A DNA stretch of 42,738 bases from Candidatus Symbiothrix dinenymphae (GTDB taxonomy: Bacteria > Bacteroidota > Bacteroidia > Bacteroidales > Azobacteroidaceae). A model generated the notes under the pieces. The model searched no databases, was not told the origin of the DNA, and saw nothing but the letters and a program-made list of their open reading frames with translations. The DNA is taken from NCBI GenBank assembly GCA_001417715.1, contig BBRT01000171.1, positions 1 to 42,738 of the forward strand, written 5' to 3'. This document shows, piece after piece, positions 23,884 to 31,842 of the stretch; the stretch's first letter is position 1, and each line of letters opens with the position of its first letter. Both the position numbers and the translations under genes were made by a program.

Positions 23884-24108
23884 TTAAACAACGATGCTAT
23901 AATGTTGTAAATCAACAAATAAAGATATATTGTTTAAACCAAAAAGGTCAGAATCGCTTTTCCAATTCTGACCTTTTCTGTCGTAGTGTTTTTTACTTTT
24001 GTGGACTTTTGTTTTTGCTGTCCACCCTGCTGTGAAGGCTAATTCTGCCTCTCTGCTTCCTTTGCGATTCGCTTTCATGTAATCGCTCACTGTGCCTTGT
24101 ATTCTCAT
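23884..24108 (-). CDS. Small basic conserved protein (Bacteroidetes type)
   Basis: The frame of 74 residues starts MRIQGTVSDYMKANRKGSRE and has the basic stretch VHKSKKHYDRKG. Small proteins with a KANRxxSREAE start and a VHKSKKxYxRK end are familiar from Bacteroidetes, though I know no function for them. The start is chosen because a -7 box (24137-24130) lies 21 bases upstream. The last ~25 codons run through the terminator hairpin at 23939-23979, so the conserved part probably ends near KGQNWKSDSD and the remainder may be an extension caused by a lost stop. Confidence 0.55.
   Translation of the reverse strand: MRIQGTVSDYMKANRKGSREAELAFTAGWTAKTKVHKSKKHYDRKGQNWKSDSDLFGLNNISLFVDLQHYSIVV
23939..23979. 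terminator. Bidirectional-looking terminator hairpin
   Basis: AAAAGGTCAGAAT cgcttttcca ATTCTGACCTTTT, symmetrical with A and T runs on both sides. It lies within the tail of the small protein's reading frame. Confidence 0.75.
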
Positions 24109-24145
24109 AATTGTGCTTATTTGTGGCTGCAAAGGTACGAAAAAG

Positions 24146-24616
24146 TTATGAGTTATGAGTTATTTTCTTTTTCATGCTTATGTGTTTGATGTTGGCTTCT
24201 TCAAATTCCTCTCCAAATGGGGTGTATCCCATTTTTGTGTAAAAGCCTTTGGCGGTTAGTTGGGCGTGCAGGACGATTTCGGAAAATTGATTTTGTGCGG
24301 CAAACACCTCTACCCTCGTGATGACCTCGCGACCGTATCCCTTGCCGCGATATTCTTTCACTACCGCCATCCGTTGCAAAGTAGCTGAGCCTGTGTGCGC
24401 ACCATTGGGCAGCAAGCGAGCCGTTGCCACAGCCCTGTCGTCGTCGTTATAGAGCACAAAATAAACGCATTGCACTTCATATTCGTCAATTTCGAGTTCC
24501 GGCGGCACCTGCTGCTCGTCAACAAAAACCGCTTGCCGAATGCGGAGGGCATCCTCATAGATGGGGCTTGTTTTTGCCGCTACCGTTGGAGTTTTTTGTG
24601 TATCTAATATCTTCAT
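24146..24616 (-). CDS. GNAT family N-acetyltransferase
   Basis: The 156-residue protein has the GNAT acetyl-CoA motif ATLQRMAVVKEYRGKGYG (Q/RxxGxG type) in the middle and EIVLHAQLTAKGFYTKMGY after it, resembling the ElaA/YjcF-like subgroup. The N-terminal RIRQAVFVDEQQVPPELEID is also characteristic of that subgroup. The substrate is unknown. A ~55-base degenerate copy of its N-terminal coding region lies at 26488-26545. Confidence 0.85.
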   Translation of the reverse strand: MKILDTQKTPTVAAKTSPIYEDALRIRQAVFVDEQQVPPELEIDEYEVQCVYFVLYNDDDRAVATARLLPNGAHTGSATLQRMAVVKEYRGKGYGREVITRVEVFAAQNQFSEIVLHAQLTAKGFYTKMGYTPFGEEFEEANIKHISMKKKITHNS

Positions 24617-24646
24617 TATTTTCTGGATTTGTGTGCAAGAATATTA

Positions 24647-25042
24647 TTATGGATCTTTGATTAATTTCTCAATCGCCGTAATAAATTCAATTGATTGTGG
24701 GTACAATCCTACTGTTACATCTTTGTCAAAATAAATATACACATCGTAATCTCCACTATGCCTTTTGGCAAATAAATCCGAGTAAAAAGCGTTGTTTTTA
24801 GATGATAGCAGATTGGTTTTTACAAAATGCAATCCTAACATCTGACGTACTCCGGCATGTGTTTGAGCCTGAATACCATTTTTGATGAGTAGCGCGGAAA
24901 CTGCATAATAACAAGCGTAATACATTCGATTGATTGCCGCATTCCAATAGGCATTATCCATCAACAACTTAGCTTCCTGCAAGGTTTGCTGTGCATTTTC
25001 CAAGCGCAGTGCAATGACGGCTTTTCGTTCGGTATCACTCAT
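24647..25042 (-). CDS. HEPN-domain protein, second pair
   Basis: The 131-residue HEPN protein (MSDTERKAVIALRLENAQQT...) is a clear paralogue of the one at 13681, with NRMYYACYYAVSALL and HAGVRQMLGLHF. SGDYDVYIYFDKD again stands where an RNase motif might be expected. The start at 25042 gives the ATGA overlap with the MNT gene; the longer frame from 25105 would read through that gene and is rejected. Confidence 0.83.
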   Translation of the reverse strand: MSDTERKAVIALRLENAQQTLQEAKLLMDNAYWNAAINRMYYACYYAVSALLIKNGIQAQTHAGVRQMLGLHFVKTNLLSSKNNAFYSDLFAKRHSGDYDVYIYFDKDVTVGLYPQSIEFITAIEKLIKDP

Positions 25043-25353
25043 AAAATACGCCCCTCCCGCATGACATTTTTGTAAAATGGCGTAACCCGATGTTTTGTTT
25101 CCCATTGTTTGCGCAGTAAAACCAATGGATTGATTAACACGCCTTTGTCCACTTCAACATCATAAAGCGGAAAGGTTATCGCCTGTTGTTCTTTCAACGT
25201 CAGTTTGTCTTTGTCCACCAAAATAAGAATATCAATATCGCTATCCGGACGCGCATCACCACGCGCTTCACTGCCATAGAGAATGGCTGTAGCACTCGGA
25301 GCAACTTGCTTCAGAACTTGTTTTAATGCGTGTACTATTTCCGGTCGCTTCAT
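25039..25353 (-). CDS. MNT nucleotidyltransferase, second pair
   Basis: The 104-residue protein has GSEARGDARPDSDIDILI, the GSx10DxD nucleotidyltransferase motif. It overlaps the HEPN gene by four bases. A -7 box TACCTTTG lies at 25385-25378, about 24 bases before the ATG, giving a normal leader in contrast to the first pair. Confidence 0.85.
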   Translation of the reverse strand: MKRPEIVHALKQVLKQVAPSATAILYGSEARGDARPDSDIDILILVDKDKLTLKEQQAITFPLYDVEVDKGVLINPLVLLRKQWETKHRVTPFYKNVMREGRIL

Positions 25354-25419
25354 AACTATGTTATTTTATTTTATGCGCAAAGGTAGTGCTTTATTTCTAA
25401 ATATCCAAATCGGTGTCGT

Positions 25420-25860
25420 TTATAAAATCAAATCACAATTCCAATCCACATCATTAATCTCCGCACCAAGTTTTTGGTAAAAATCAATCGCCGGTTTGTT
25501 CCACTTAGCTACTTGCCAACGTGCTCTGTTACAGTTATTTACCTTCCCAAGTTCAAGCACTTTATAGATTAGTTTTGTGCCAATCCCTTTGCCTCGATAT
25601 TCAGGCTGCACATACAAATCGTCCAAATGAATAGCCTTGCCCGACCATGTGTAATAGCAGAAAAACCACGCCGCATAGCCGATGATTTCGCCGGCATCGG
25701 TTTCTGCGACGAAACAGTGGAAAAACTCTTTTTCTTCTGTCATCTTCTCCACCGAATTGCACATCTGTTCGGGACGTTGCTCAAACGAGGTAAATTCCCG
25801 AATCAGGCGTATGATTTGCTCAAAATCCGCCACTTCCGCCGCTCTTATTCTTATGTTCAT
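25420..25860 (-). CDS. GNAT family N-acetyltransferase (diamine acetyltransferase-like)
   Basis: The 146-residue protein resembles the spermidine/spermine (SSAT) branch of GNATs. IHLDDLYVQPEYRGKGIGTK contains the acetyl-CoA-binding loop and WNKPAIDFYQKLGA the typical C-terminal helix. The start codon overlaps the stop of the HicB-like gene (ATGA). That coupling to a toxin-antitoxin operon is unusual and probably results from a deletion that truncated HicB. Confidence 0.87.
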   Translation of the reverse strand: MNIRIRAAEVADFEQIIRLIREFTSFEQRPEQMCNSVEKMTEEKEFFHCFVAETDAGEIIGYAAWFFCYYTWSGKAIHLDDLYVQPEYRGKGIGTKLIYKVLELGKVNNCNRARWQVAKWNKPAIDFYQKLGAEINDVDWNCDLIL

Positions 25861-26147
25861 ACATCCACAGACATCGCCATTTCTTGATGCAAATTAGGCG
25901 TAAGCCTCACATTAAAACGCTCTTTGTAGCCATCTTCTACAGGGATGCGTTCATTTTCGCAATCGTTAATGTGCTCGTCAATGACGTAGCGAAAGGCATC
26001 GGTAAGTTCTTGCACCGTTTCGCCCTCAAACGTGACAAGGTCATTGATGCCCTCTACCTTGCCAAAAAAGACATTGTCCTCGGATGAAAAATGCACCGAG
26101 CCTAAAAACCCTCTGTAAGTCAATACGTTATTTATTCTATTCATCAT
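25857..26147 (-). CDS. HicB-like antitoxin, C-terminally truncated
   Basis: The 96-residue protein begins with the HicB pseudo-RNase fold (YRGFLGSVHFSSEDNVFFGK, then GINDLVTFEGETVQELTDAF) and the middle segment DGYKERFNVRLTPNLHQEMA. Full-length relatives continue into a ribbon-helix-helix; here the protein ends with MSVDV exactly where the GNAT gene starts. It overlaps the end of hicA by 11 bases. Neutralising activity may remain; DNA binding is doubtful. Confidence 0.8.
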   Translation of the reverse strand: MMNRINNVLTYRGFLGSVHFSSEDNVFFGKVEGINDLVTFEGETVQELTDAFRYVIDEHINDCENERIPVEDGYKERFNVRLTPNLHQEMAMSVDV

Positions 26148-26400
26148 CTTTCGTAATTGAAATTAAACCCTTTGCTGTCAATTCTTTAATCACCAAATCC
26201 AATTGATAACTCTTTAATATATTGCCCGGATGCGGTTTGTGCAATTTTATTTTATGGTCGGCTTTTGCAAAACAAACCCGCGACCCCGCACCTTGCATTT
26301 CACTATATCCGAACGATGACAGCAGAGTTCTTAACTCGTTGTATGTGAAATCTTTCGGATAAGAAAGCAACCGTATTATTAGCTTACCAATTTTTGGCAT
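26137..26400 (-). CDS. HicA-like mRNA interferase toxin
   Basis: The 87-residue product (MPKIGKLIIRLLSYPKDFTY...) matches HicA, a small dsRBD-like ribonuclease. The expected order GYSEMQGAGSRVCF, then IKLHKPHPGN carries the catalytic histidine region. The start at 26400 is supported by the -7 box at 26423-26416; the upstream ATG at 26439 lies before that promoter. Confidence 0.82.
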   Translation of the reverse strand: MPKIGKLIIRLLSYPKDFTYNELRTLLSSFGYSEMQGAGSRVCFAKADHKIKLHKPHPGNILKSYQLDLVIKELTAKGLISITKDDE

Positions 26401-26487
26401 ATCGTAATTTTTCTGCAAAGGTAATGTTATTTTTGCCAACTTCCAAATGTTTTGGCGTTCTGTTGGAAAAAACAGTCATACTACTCG

Positions 26488-26545
26488 CCAACAAAAATCG
26501 CTTGCCGGATGCGGAAGCAGCCTCATACGATGATTTCGGCTATGT
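26488..26545 (-). pseudogene. Remnant of a GNAT gene N-terminus
   Basis: The stretch CAACAAAAATCGCTTGCCGG followed by ATGCGGAAGCAGCCTCATACGA matches 24515-24560 of the GNAT gene, with frameshifting differences. It lies between hicA and the TonB receptor. Confidence 0.55.
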
Positions 26546-26549
26546 TTTT

Positions 26550-28904
26550 TCAAAACTCCACCTTATAACTCAAATTCGGCACAGAAATGGACTGCCTGTT
26601 CATCTTCACCTCGCCGGTGTGGTAGTAAAGGAAACCGTTATTTTCCTGATAGCCGGTGGCGTTCACCATCTTGAACGCAAACTCGTGGGCGAGTGCCTTT
26701 TTGTTGATTTTGAAACTTACGGTGAAATCTGCCAGAAATGCCGCCTCCATCTGTGCTTGCATAGCCGCCGATTCGTTGAATATGGGGCGTTGTGCGGCTT
26801 GCGATTTTGTCAAGTCGGCAGGTGTGTAGCGGTCGCCGCCTTGATAGGTCAGGCGGATGTTGGCACCCAGCACGTTTTGATTTTGCTTGCCCAGCATCCA
26901 TTCCTTGCCGTAGAGGGCGTTTGCCATATAGTTGCGGTTGTTGCGCGTGTCGCGCCAGATGCCATCGCCGCCGCAGTAGCGCGACTCAAACAGCGATGCC
27001 GTTGCCATATAGTAATACCCATCGGCAAAGTATCGCTCCAACGTGAAATCAATACCGTAATTCTTGCCTTTTCCCTTGTTAACCAATGCTTTATCCAAAT
27101 ACCAATCATTATGGTTGATGATAGAAAATGAGCCATTCGCATCAACGGGCACATCGTACAGGTATTGAAAATAGGGTTCTACTTTGAGGTGCATATTGTC
27201 CGAAATGTGCCAATCATAAGCCGCCACAAGGTGTTGCGCTTTCGCAAAATCAAGGTCTTTGTTCACCAACTTGTCGCCGGTGGCAGGGGTGGTGACGAAG
27301 TAATAATCCAACTTTTCGTGACGGCTGTGCAGCCCGTAAGCCACTGCCAATGAGTGATTTGTCGCTGCTTTCCATTTCAAACTCACGCGCGGCTCTATCG
27401 TAAAATGCCCGTTGAGCATAAAATACTGCGCCGTTGCGCCTGCCTGCACGGTCAAGCGTTCATTGAGATTGAACGATGATTGGCTGAATGCCGACAGCAG
27501 CGTGCTATTGCCGCGTCCATCGGCAATCTCGGCAATTGGACTTCCGGCATAAAGCGGAAAATCGGGCGTAAATTGATAGTTAAGGTCGTACAGCAACTCC
27601 GTAACCGTAATGCCGGTGCGGTTGGTGTGGCGTGCGCTGAATTTGGTGTTGAGAAAAGAATTGAACACGATGTTGGCGTGATTGTTCTTTACCTCAACGA
27701 GGGGTATTGGGTTCTGCGCCGCATCCGCATCGCGCACCTGCCCCCACAGGTGGTTGAGGGCAAATGTGCCTGCCAAAGTCGTTTTCAGGTAAGAGCGGTT
27801 GCTTACAAAAACCTTGTTCTCAACGCCCACTGCGCCCATATAATCGTCCGTCCAAGTATCCTTGTCGGAGCTTACATATTCGATGGATTTATGGCTGTGG
27901 TCTTCGTATTTATCTGCTGTGCCGATGCCCCAAACGGCGAATGTGCCTGCCTTTTGGGTAGGGAAATTCAGTTTGAACGACAAATCTTGATAATCTATTC
28001 CCTTATTTTCCATCATATCCGGGAATAATTTGCCCACCAATCCCATTGTAGAATAGCGGTAGTTGAACAAATACGATGCCCGTCCGCCTTTTTTGAATGG
28101 ACCTTCGGAGGCAACATCAATACCCAATGAGCCTATCTGTGCCGTGTGTTCGTAGTCCACATTGTTGCCGTTGCGCAATTGAATATCAAACACGCCCGCC
28201 AATGCGTTGTTGTATTCGGCAGGAAATGCGCCGGTGAAAAAATCGGAGTTGCCCAGCACCTGACTGCTGAAAGCCGTGAACGTGCCGCCACCAAGCCCTG
28301 TAACATCGGGATAATGAGTGGGGTTGGGTATTTCCACGCCCTCCAATTTCCATTGCACAAACTGCGGCGAATTGCCGCGAATGGAGATACCATTGTTCAA
28401 AATATTGCCACTTACGCCTGCAAACGCGGTGGCGAGCCGCGCGGGGTCGTCAAATCCGCCTGCGTAGCGGTTGGCTTCCTCCACGCTAAACATACGTGCG
28501 CCTGCCAATGCCATCGTGTTCAACGCCTCCTCCTTATTGACTTTCGGGCGAACAACCACCTCGTCCAAAGTCTGTATCTGCTCTTGCATCCTGATTTCAA
28601 CAAAAACCTCTTTGGCAGAAGACACCAACAGTTCGCGAAACGTAACCGGCTCGTAACCAATGAACGACGATTGAATATCGTATCGCCCAACCGGCAAGTT
28701 GCTGATGTAAAAAGTCCCGCTTTCATCGGAAACAGCCCCAAAAGTAGGCTTATTCACCACAACCACAGACACGTATGGCAAAACCTGCCCCGAAGCCGCA
28801 TCCCGCACCACCCCCCGAATGGAACTGACCGGCTGCCCGCCCTGAGCCAACACATTGAGTGAAAGGGAGATAAACAATCCCCCAATAAAACTAATTCTTT
28901 TCAT
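26550..28904 (-). CDS. TonB-dependent outer-membrane receptor
   Basis: The 784-residue protein has a signal peptide (MKRISFIGGLFISLSLNVLA), an N-terminal CarboxypepD_reg-like domain (IRGVVRDAASGQVLPYVSVV), a plug domain with NGISIRGNSPQFVQWKLEGV, and a beta-barrel ending in a terminal strand closing with VEF. It should import a ligand across the outer membrane powered by TonB. No SusD partner is adjacent, so it is not an obvious glycan-utilisation pair; the substrate is unknown. DUF2442 and DUF4160 genes lie directly upstream in the same orientation. Confidence 0.93.
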   Translation of the reverse strand: MKRISFIGGLFISLSLNVLAQGGQPVSSIRGVVRDAASGQVLPYVSVVVVNKPTFGAVSDESGTFYISNLPVGRYDIQSSFIGYEPVTFRELLVSSAKEVFVEIRMQEQIQTLDEVVVRPKVNKEEALNTMALAGARMFSVEEANRYAGGFDDPARLATAFAGVSGNILNNGISIRGNSPQFVQWKLEGVEIPNPTHYPDVTGLGGGTFTAFSSQVLGNSDFFTGAFPAEYNNALAGVFDIQLRNGNNVDYEHTAQIGSLGIDVASEGPFKKGGRASYLFNYRYSTMGLVGKLFPDMMENKGIDYQDLSFKLNFPTQKAGTFAVWGIGTADKYEDHSHKSIEYVSSDKDTWTDDYMGAVGVENKVFVSNRSYLKTTLAGTFALNHLWGQVRDADAAQNPIPLVEVKNNHANIVFNSFLNTKFSARHTNRTGITVTELLYDLNYQFTPDFPLYAGSPIAEIADGRGNSTLLSAFSQSSFNLNERLTVQAGATAQYFMLNGHFTIEPRVSLKWKAATNHSLAVAYGLHSRHEKLDYYFVTTPATGDKLVNKDLDFAKAQHLVAAYDWHISDNMHLKVEPYFQYLYDVPVDANGSFSIINHNDWYLDKALVNKGKGKNYGIDFTLERYFADGYYYMATASLFESRYCGGDGIWRDTRNNRNYMANALYGKEWMLGKQNQNVLGANIRLTYQGGDRYTPADLTKSQAAQRPIFNESAAMQAQMEAAFLADFTVSFKINKKALAHEFAFKMVNATGYQENNGFLYYHTGEVKMNRQSISVPNLSYKVEF

Positions 28905-28919
28905 ACTTTATGTTTAACT

Positions 28920-29156
28920 TTATTCTCTTATGCTATCCAAATAAATGGTATCCGGACAAAGGTCGGCTTCATTTGACCACTGCACAGTGCCTAAAAATGG
29001 CTTCACTGAATTGAATATGGACTCATCTTGTAAATCCCTGAAAATACCTTTTTTGAGATAGGGTTTCACGTCAAACACCCCAATTTCGCCATTGGCAAAC
29101 CAAAGGCGCAAAGTGTAATTGCTTTCCGGTTTCACATTTATTACTCTCGGATTCAT
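28920..29156 (-). CDS. DUF2442 protein
   Basis: The 78-residue protein fits DUF2442: VINVKPESNYTLRLWFANGE, FDVKPYLKKGIFRDLQD and a conserved DLCPDTIYLDS end. It follows DUF4160 by seven bases, a pairing that recurs in bacteria and is suspected, without proof known to me, to be a toxin-antitoxin-like module. Confidence 0.82.
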   Translation of the reverse strand: MNPRVINVKPESNYTLRLWFANGEIGVFDVKPYLKKGIFRDLQDESIFNSVKPFLGTVQWSNEADLCPDTIYLDSIRE

Positions 29157-29163
29157 GTTTTTT

Positions 29164-29433
29164 TTATTTTAATGGGTCTATTTTGAAGATATTTTTCTCA
29201 TTAGTTGCCAATTCCCAATTAGCCACCAATTCTTCTTCGTGAAGGATTATCCAAGCCCGAACAAGTTGTATTTTCTTTGCCGGTAAACTTCCACTTATAA
29301 GATTTCCATCAGGAATAGAAAACACCGCTTCCTCATTCTGATATTGAACATGAATATGAGGCAATTTGTGCTGTTTATTATCTCCGTAAAACATTGAAAT
29401 AATCAGTCCGTAAAACATTGAAAGTATAGCCAT
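29164..29433 (-). CDS. DUF4160 protein
   Basis: The 89-residue protein matches DUF4160: ISMFYGDNKQHKLPHIHVQY near the start and WIILHEEELVANWELA near the end. The first 15 residues contain a near-duplicate of SMFYG. The -7 box at 29466-29459 supports the start. Confidence 0.82.
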   Translation of the reverse strand: MAILSMFYGLIISMFYGDNKQHKLPHIHVQYQNEEAVFSIPDGNLISGSLPAKKIQLVRAWIILHEEELVANWELATNEKNIFKIDPLK

Positions 29434-29551
29434 AAACGTTTTTTTTTATTGTTGACGGCAAAGGTACGAATTATTTTTTGAATTGCATAACTGTTTTTGA
29501 AAAAAAACGTCAATTTGCTACGACACATAACAACCGGCATCCCCAATATAA

Positions 29552-29590
29552 TAAAACCGCCCGAAAGTTTGCCTCTCGGACGGTTTTTTC
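29552..29590. terminator. Terminator downstream of the solitary lipoprotein
   Basis: Minus strand AACCGTCCGAgAG gcaaa CTtTCGGGCGGTT with T runs on both sides. A related hairpin with the same CTCTCGG/CGAAAGTTTG elements follows the copy-C cassette at 41048-41088. Confidence 0.8.
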
Positions 29591-29620
29591 AATACGCACT
29601 CAACTGAGAAAACCTACCTT

Positions 29621-30538
29621 TTATCTCTTTGTGAATATGTAGGATTTCCCGCTATACATCCACGTGAATGTTTCTGCATTAGTAACTGTTCCACGAATTT
29701 GATAGCCGGAGCCGTCAGAGTCTCTTTCTAACAACTGCCCACCACCAACAGCCCAAGTTCCGGAAGTCCATACCACACCTTCCCGTACGATTTGATAGGT
29801 AGTGGCAGTAAGAAATGTCAGGACACCAAGTTCATCATTACTATACACTCCATTCGCTAAAAGCGCAGCAGCAAGTATGTTATTGCTGCTGTTGTATGGA
29901 TCAAAAAACCACTTCAGCCCGCTTGGCTCTGTAGTCGTTGTGGTATAAGTTTTTGTGGTTTCATTTTCAGAACCGATAGAAAACATTTTGTTCCATCCTT
30001 TCTTCAAGGAAGCATTAAAATGAGTAATCATTGTCCCCCTCGTATATGTTCCGGTTATCGTAACATCCCTGTCAACATAATAAAAACCGGCATCGATGGT
30101 GTCTTCATCGCCATAGTAAAATGCGCCTAGTTTGAAGCCATCTTTATGGGCAAAAATAAAACAACCATCTCCAGCCATCTTGACATTGGGGTCGCTAACC
30201 GTTACACCCTCTCCTAAGCCAAAATCAGAAAAAGAAAAAAAATACTTGCTATCGAAAGTTGCCGGCAATGTGATACTAAGAAAACCATCGACATACGTTC
30301 CTTTTGCTAATACTTCTCCTTCCTCAATTTCGAATGTTACAGAGTCAACGGTTGTTACGCCCCCATTGCTCACCACTGTCGCCTTGATTTCTGAAATACT
30401 TTGCTGAGTACTTGTAGTATCAGTCGGCTGAGTGTCGTTGTTCTCATTCTCATCCTCATTCTCTTTGTCACACGCTGTGAACGTTACCGCTGAAACAGCC
30501 ATCGCTGCCAGCAAAAATACATTTTTTAACTTTGTCAT
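29621..30538 (-). CDS. Solitary lipoprotein of the array family, with extra C-terminal domain
   Basis: The 305-residue protein starts MTKLKNVFLLAAMAVSAVTF, has lipobox FTAC and a strongly acidic KENEDENENND after it, fitting surface export. Residues ~50-220 are the array domain (GTYVDGFLSITLPATF, AHKDGFKLGAFYYGDED, YYVDRDVTITGTY, LKKGWNKMF, EPSGLKWFF). It then has ~80 extra residues (VYSNDELGVLTFLTATTYQI... ending SYIFTKR) absent from the array members. The start at 30538 corresponds to that of the array genes; ATG 30562 is in frame but out of register with them. Structured RNA copy B precedes it. Confidence 0.85.
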   Translation of the reverse strand: MTKLKNVFLLAAMAVSAVTFTACDKENEDENENNDTQPTDTTSTQQSISEIKATVVSNGGVTTVDSVTFEIEEGEVLAKGTYVDGFLSITLPATFDSKYFFSFSDFGLGEGVTVSDPNVKMAGDGCFIFAHKDGFKLGAFYYGDEDTIDAGFYYVDRDVTITGTYTRGTMITHFNASLKKGWNKMFSIGSENETTKTYTTTTTEPSGLKWFFDPYNSSNNILAAALLANGVYSNDELGVLTFLTATTYQIVREGVVWTSGTWAVGGGQLLERDSDGSGYQIRGTVTNAETFTWMYSGKSYIFTKR

Positions 30539-30577
30539 TGTTTTTAATTTTAAATTTGACATTTTACTTTATTTTTT

Positions 30578-30981
30578 CCCTACTCTGAACGGCTTTGTAG
30601 GGCTTGCCCCAATTTTATCCGGTTGTTGGTCAACCGTCGTCCTTTCCTCAGATACGCAGCATAAAAAAAACGCGGACAAAACTCTAATTTCTATCCGCTC
30701 AATGAGGTCTTAGACTACCTTTTACCGCCAAATAAAATGAGTCAGCCCAACGCAATCGCGTGAACGTCATCACTCTACCCTTGGCGGTTTGAAATTGTCT
30801 AAGTTTCATTGAGCCGGAATATAGCAAAACGCTTTTTCCAATCTTAAAATGTGCGCATTACCGCATTTACGTTTTCATAATCTAATCTCCTTATTTTTAA
30901 TCTGTTAGTCACTCGTATTTACTCTTTCACTTCGAGCAAACATCCGTCCGTATTCACTCATTACATTTAGCGAGCGAATAT
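30578..30981 (-). ncRNA. Large structured leader RNA, copy B
   Basis: On the minus strand this repeats the order of copy A with compensatory changes. Pairs are GCTCAATGA (30814-30806) with TCATTGAGC (30705-30697), CTTAGAC (30803-30797) with GTCTAAG (30715-30709), ACCGCCA with TGGCGGT (near 30788 and 30724), CGGTTG/CAACCG and CCCTAC/GTAGGG at the 3' end. The closing helix pairs TGCGCACAT with ATGCTGCGTA. The mini-ORF ATG AAA ACG TAA (30878-30867) sits behind AAGGAG (30892-30887). The lipoprotein gene follows. Confidence 0.75.
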
Positions 30982-30987
30982 CGGGCG

Positions 30988-30995
30988 CAAAGGTA
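30988..30995 (-). promoter_or_regulatory. -7 promoter box of structured RNA copy B
   Basis: TACCTTTG on the minus strand, followed by GCGCCCGATATTCGCTCG; a TTG about 19 bases upstream could be the -33 element. Confidence 0.65.
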
Positions 30996-31059
30996 GATGT
31001 TATTTTTCAATTGACAAAATGTTTTTTCAAACATATTTGGTAAATTAAAAAAAATGTTG

Positions 31060-31100
31060 TACCTTTACGCCCGATATTTACGAAAGAGAAGGTAAATACG
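31060..31100 (+). promoter_or_regulatory. Promoter and 5' hairpin of a small gene (leader copy E)
   Basis: TACCTTTA (31060-31067) is followed by CGCCC and the hairpin GATATTTAC gaaagagaag GTAAATAC, then GGACAGG. This resembles the first hairpin of the structured leader without the rest. It faces away from copy B. Confidence 0.5.
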
Positions 31101-31127
31101 GACAGGTTAAAATTAAAAAAAACAATT

Positions 31128-31304
31128 ATGACAAAAGAAGAATTTCTTGCCTTAAAAAAAGGTGACACCGTTATCAACAAGTATAGCGGTAACAAGTTTT
31201 GTGTGACGCGAATTGATTCGTGGAGTATGTCTGCCAAAGAAATTGACAAGAATAATACTGTTTACTTGGCGATAGTTCCAACGATGCAGTATTACGATGT
31301 GTAA
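31128..31304 (+). CDS. Small hypothetical protein, 58 residues
   Basis: The frame ATG 31128 to TAA 31304 encodes MTKEEFLALKKGDTVINKYS, then GNKFCVTRIDSWSMSAKEID and ends TMQYYDV. It has a promoter-like leader and ends just before a hairpin. The KKGDTV...YSGNKFCV pattern suggests a small beta-barrel, but I do not recognise a family. It may belong to the downstream PIN module or stand alone. Confidence 0.6.
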   Translation: MTKEEFLALKKGDTVINKYSGNKFCVTRIDSWSMSAKEIDKNNTVYLAIVPTMQYYDV

Positions 31305-31317
31305 CAATTTGCGGTTT

Positions 31318-31356
31318 TTTAGACATTCCACATCTTGAAGATATGGAATGTCTTTT
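31318..31356 (+). terminator. Hairpin between the small gene and the PIN gene
   Basis: AGACATTCCA catcttgaagata TGGAATGTCT followed by TTTTGC. It may terminate the small gene or attenuate transcription into the PIN gene, whose ATG follows at 31372. Confidence 0.65.
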
Positions 31357-31371
31357 GCAAAAAGTATAGTT

Positions 31372-31824
31372 ATGGAGAGGATTTATGTTGATACTTCCGT
31401 TTTTGGCGGGTATTTTGAGCCTGAATTTGAGCAGTGGACAAAGCCATTCATAGATAAAATTATGAGCGGCGAAATAACGTTGCTTTATTCTCAACTAACT
31501 GAAATAGAGCTTGATAAAGCACCTCAGTATGTAAAAGATTTGATAAGACAGATTCCATCGGCGAATATAGAATTTCTTGCCATGTCCGACTTATCTAATG
31601 CGTTGGCTGACTGCTACATTAGAGAACAAGTGGTGGGAAAAACCAGTGTGGAAGATTGCCGACATATAGCCATAGCGACATTGAATAATGCCGATATTTT
31701 GGCAAGTTGGAATTTCAAACATATTGTGAATGTAGCCAGAATACGCGGTTACAATTCAGTGAACTATAAATTGGGACATAAAATTTTAGAAATTAGAACG
31801 CCAAGAGAAATTTTGGGTGTGTAA
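31372..31824 (+). CDS. PIN-domain protein (toxin of a toxin-first module)
   Basis: The 150-residue protein begins MERIYVDTSVFGGYFEPEFE, the PIN N-terminus with the first aspartate, and has SVEDCRHIAIATLNNADILASWNFKHIV with the later acidic residues of the metal site. The start at 31372 is preferred over ATG 31348, which lies within the hairpin arm. A small antitoxin-like gene follows 18 bases downstream, so the toxin precedes its presumed antitoxin. Confidence 0.82.
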   Translation: MERIYVDTSVFGGYFEPEFEQWTKPFIDKIMSGEITLLYSQLTEIELDKAPQYVKDLIRQIPSANIEFLAMSDLSNALADCYIREQVVGKTSVEDCRHIAIATLNNADILASWNFKHIVNVARIRGYNSVNYKLGHKILEIRTPREILGV

Positions 31825-31842
31825 CACAAAAAGAATTATATT

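Noticed and set aside
26550..29433. A SusC/SusD polysaccharide utilisation locus.
   Set aside because: Only a TonB-dependent receptor is present; no SusD-like lipoprotein, glycosidase or sensor follows, and the neighbours are DUF2442/DUF4160 and HicAB.
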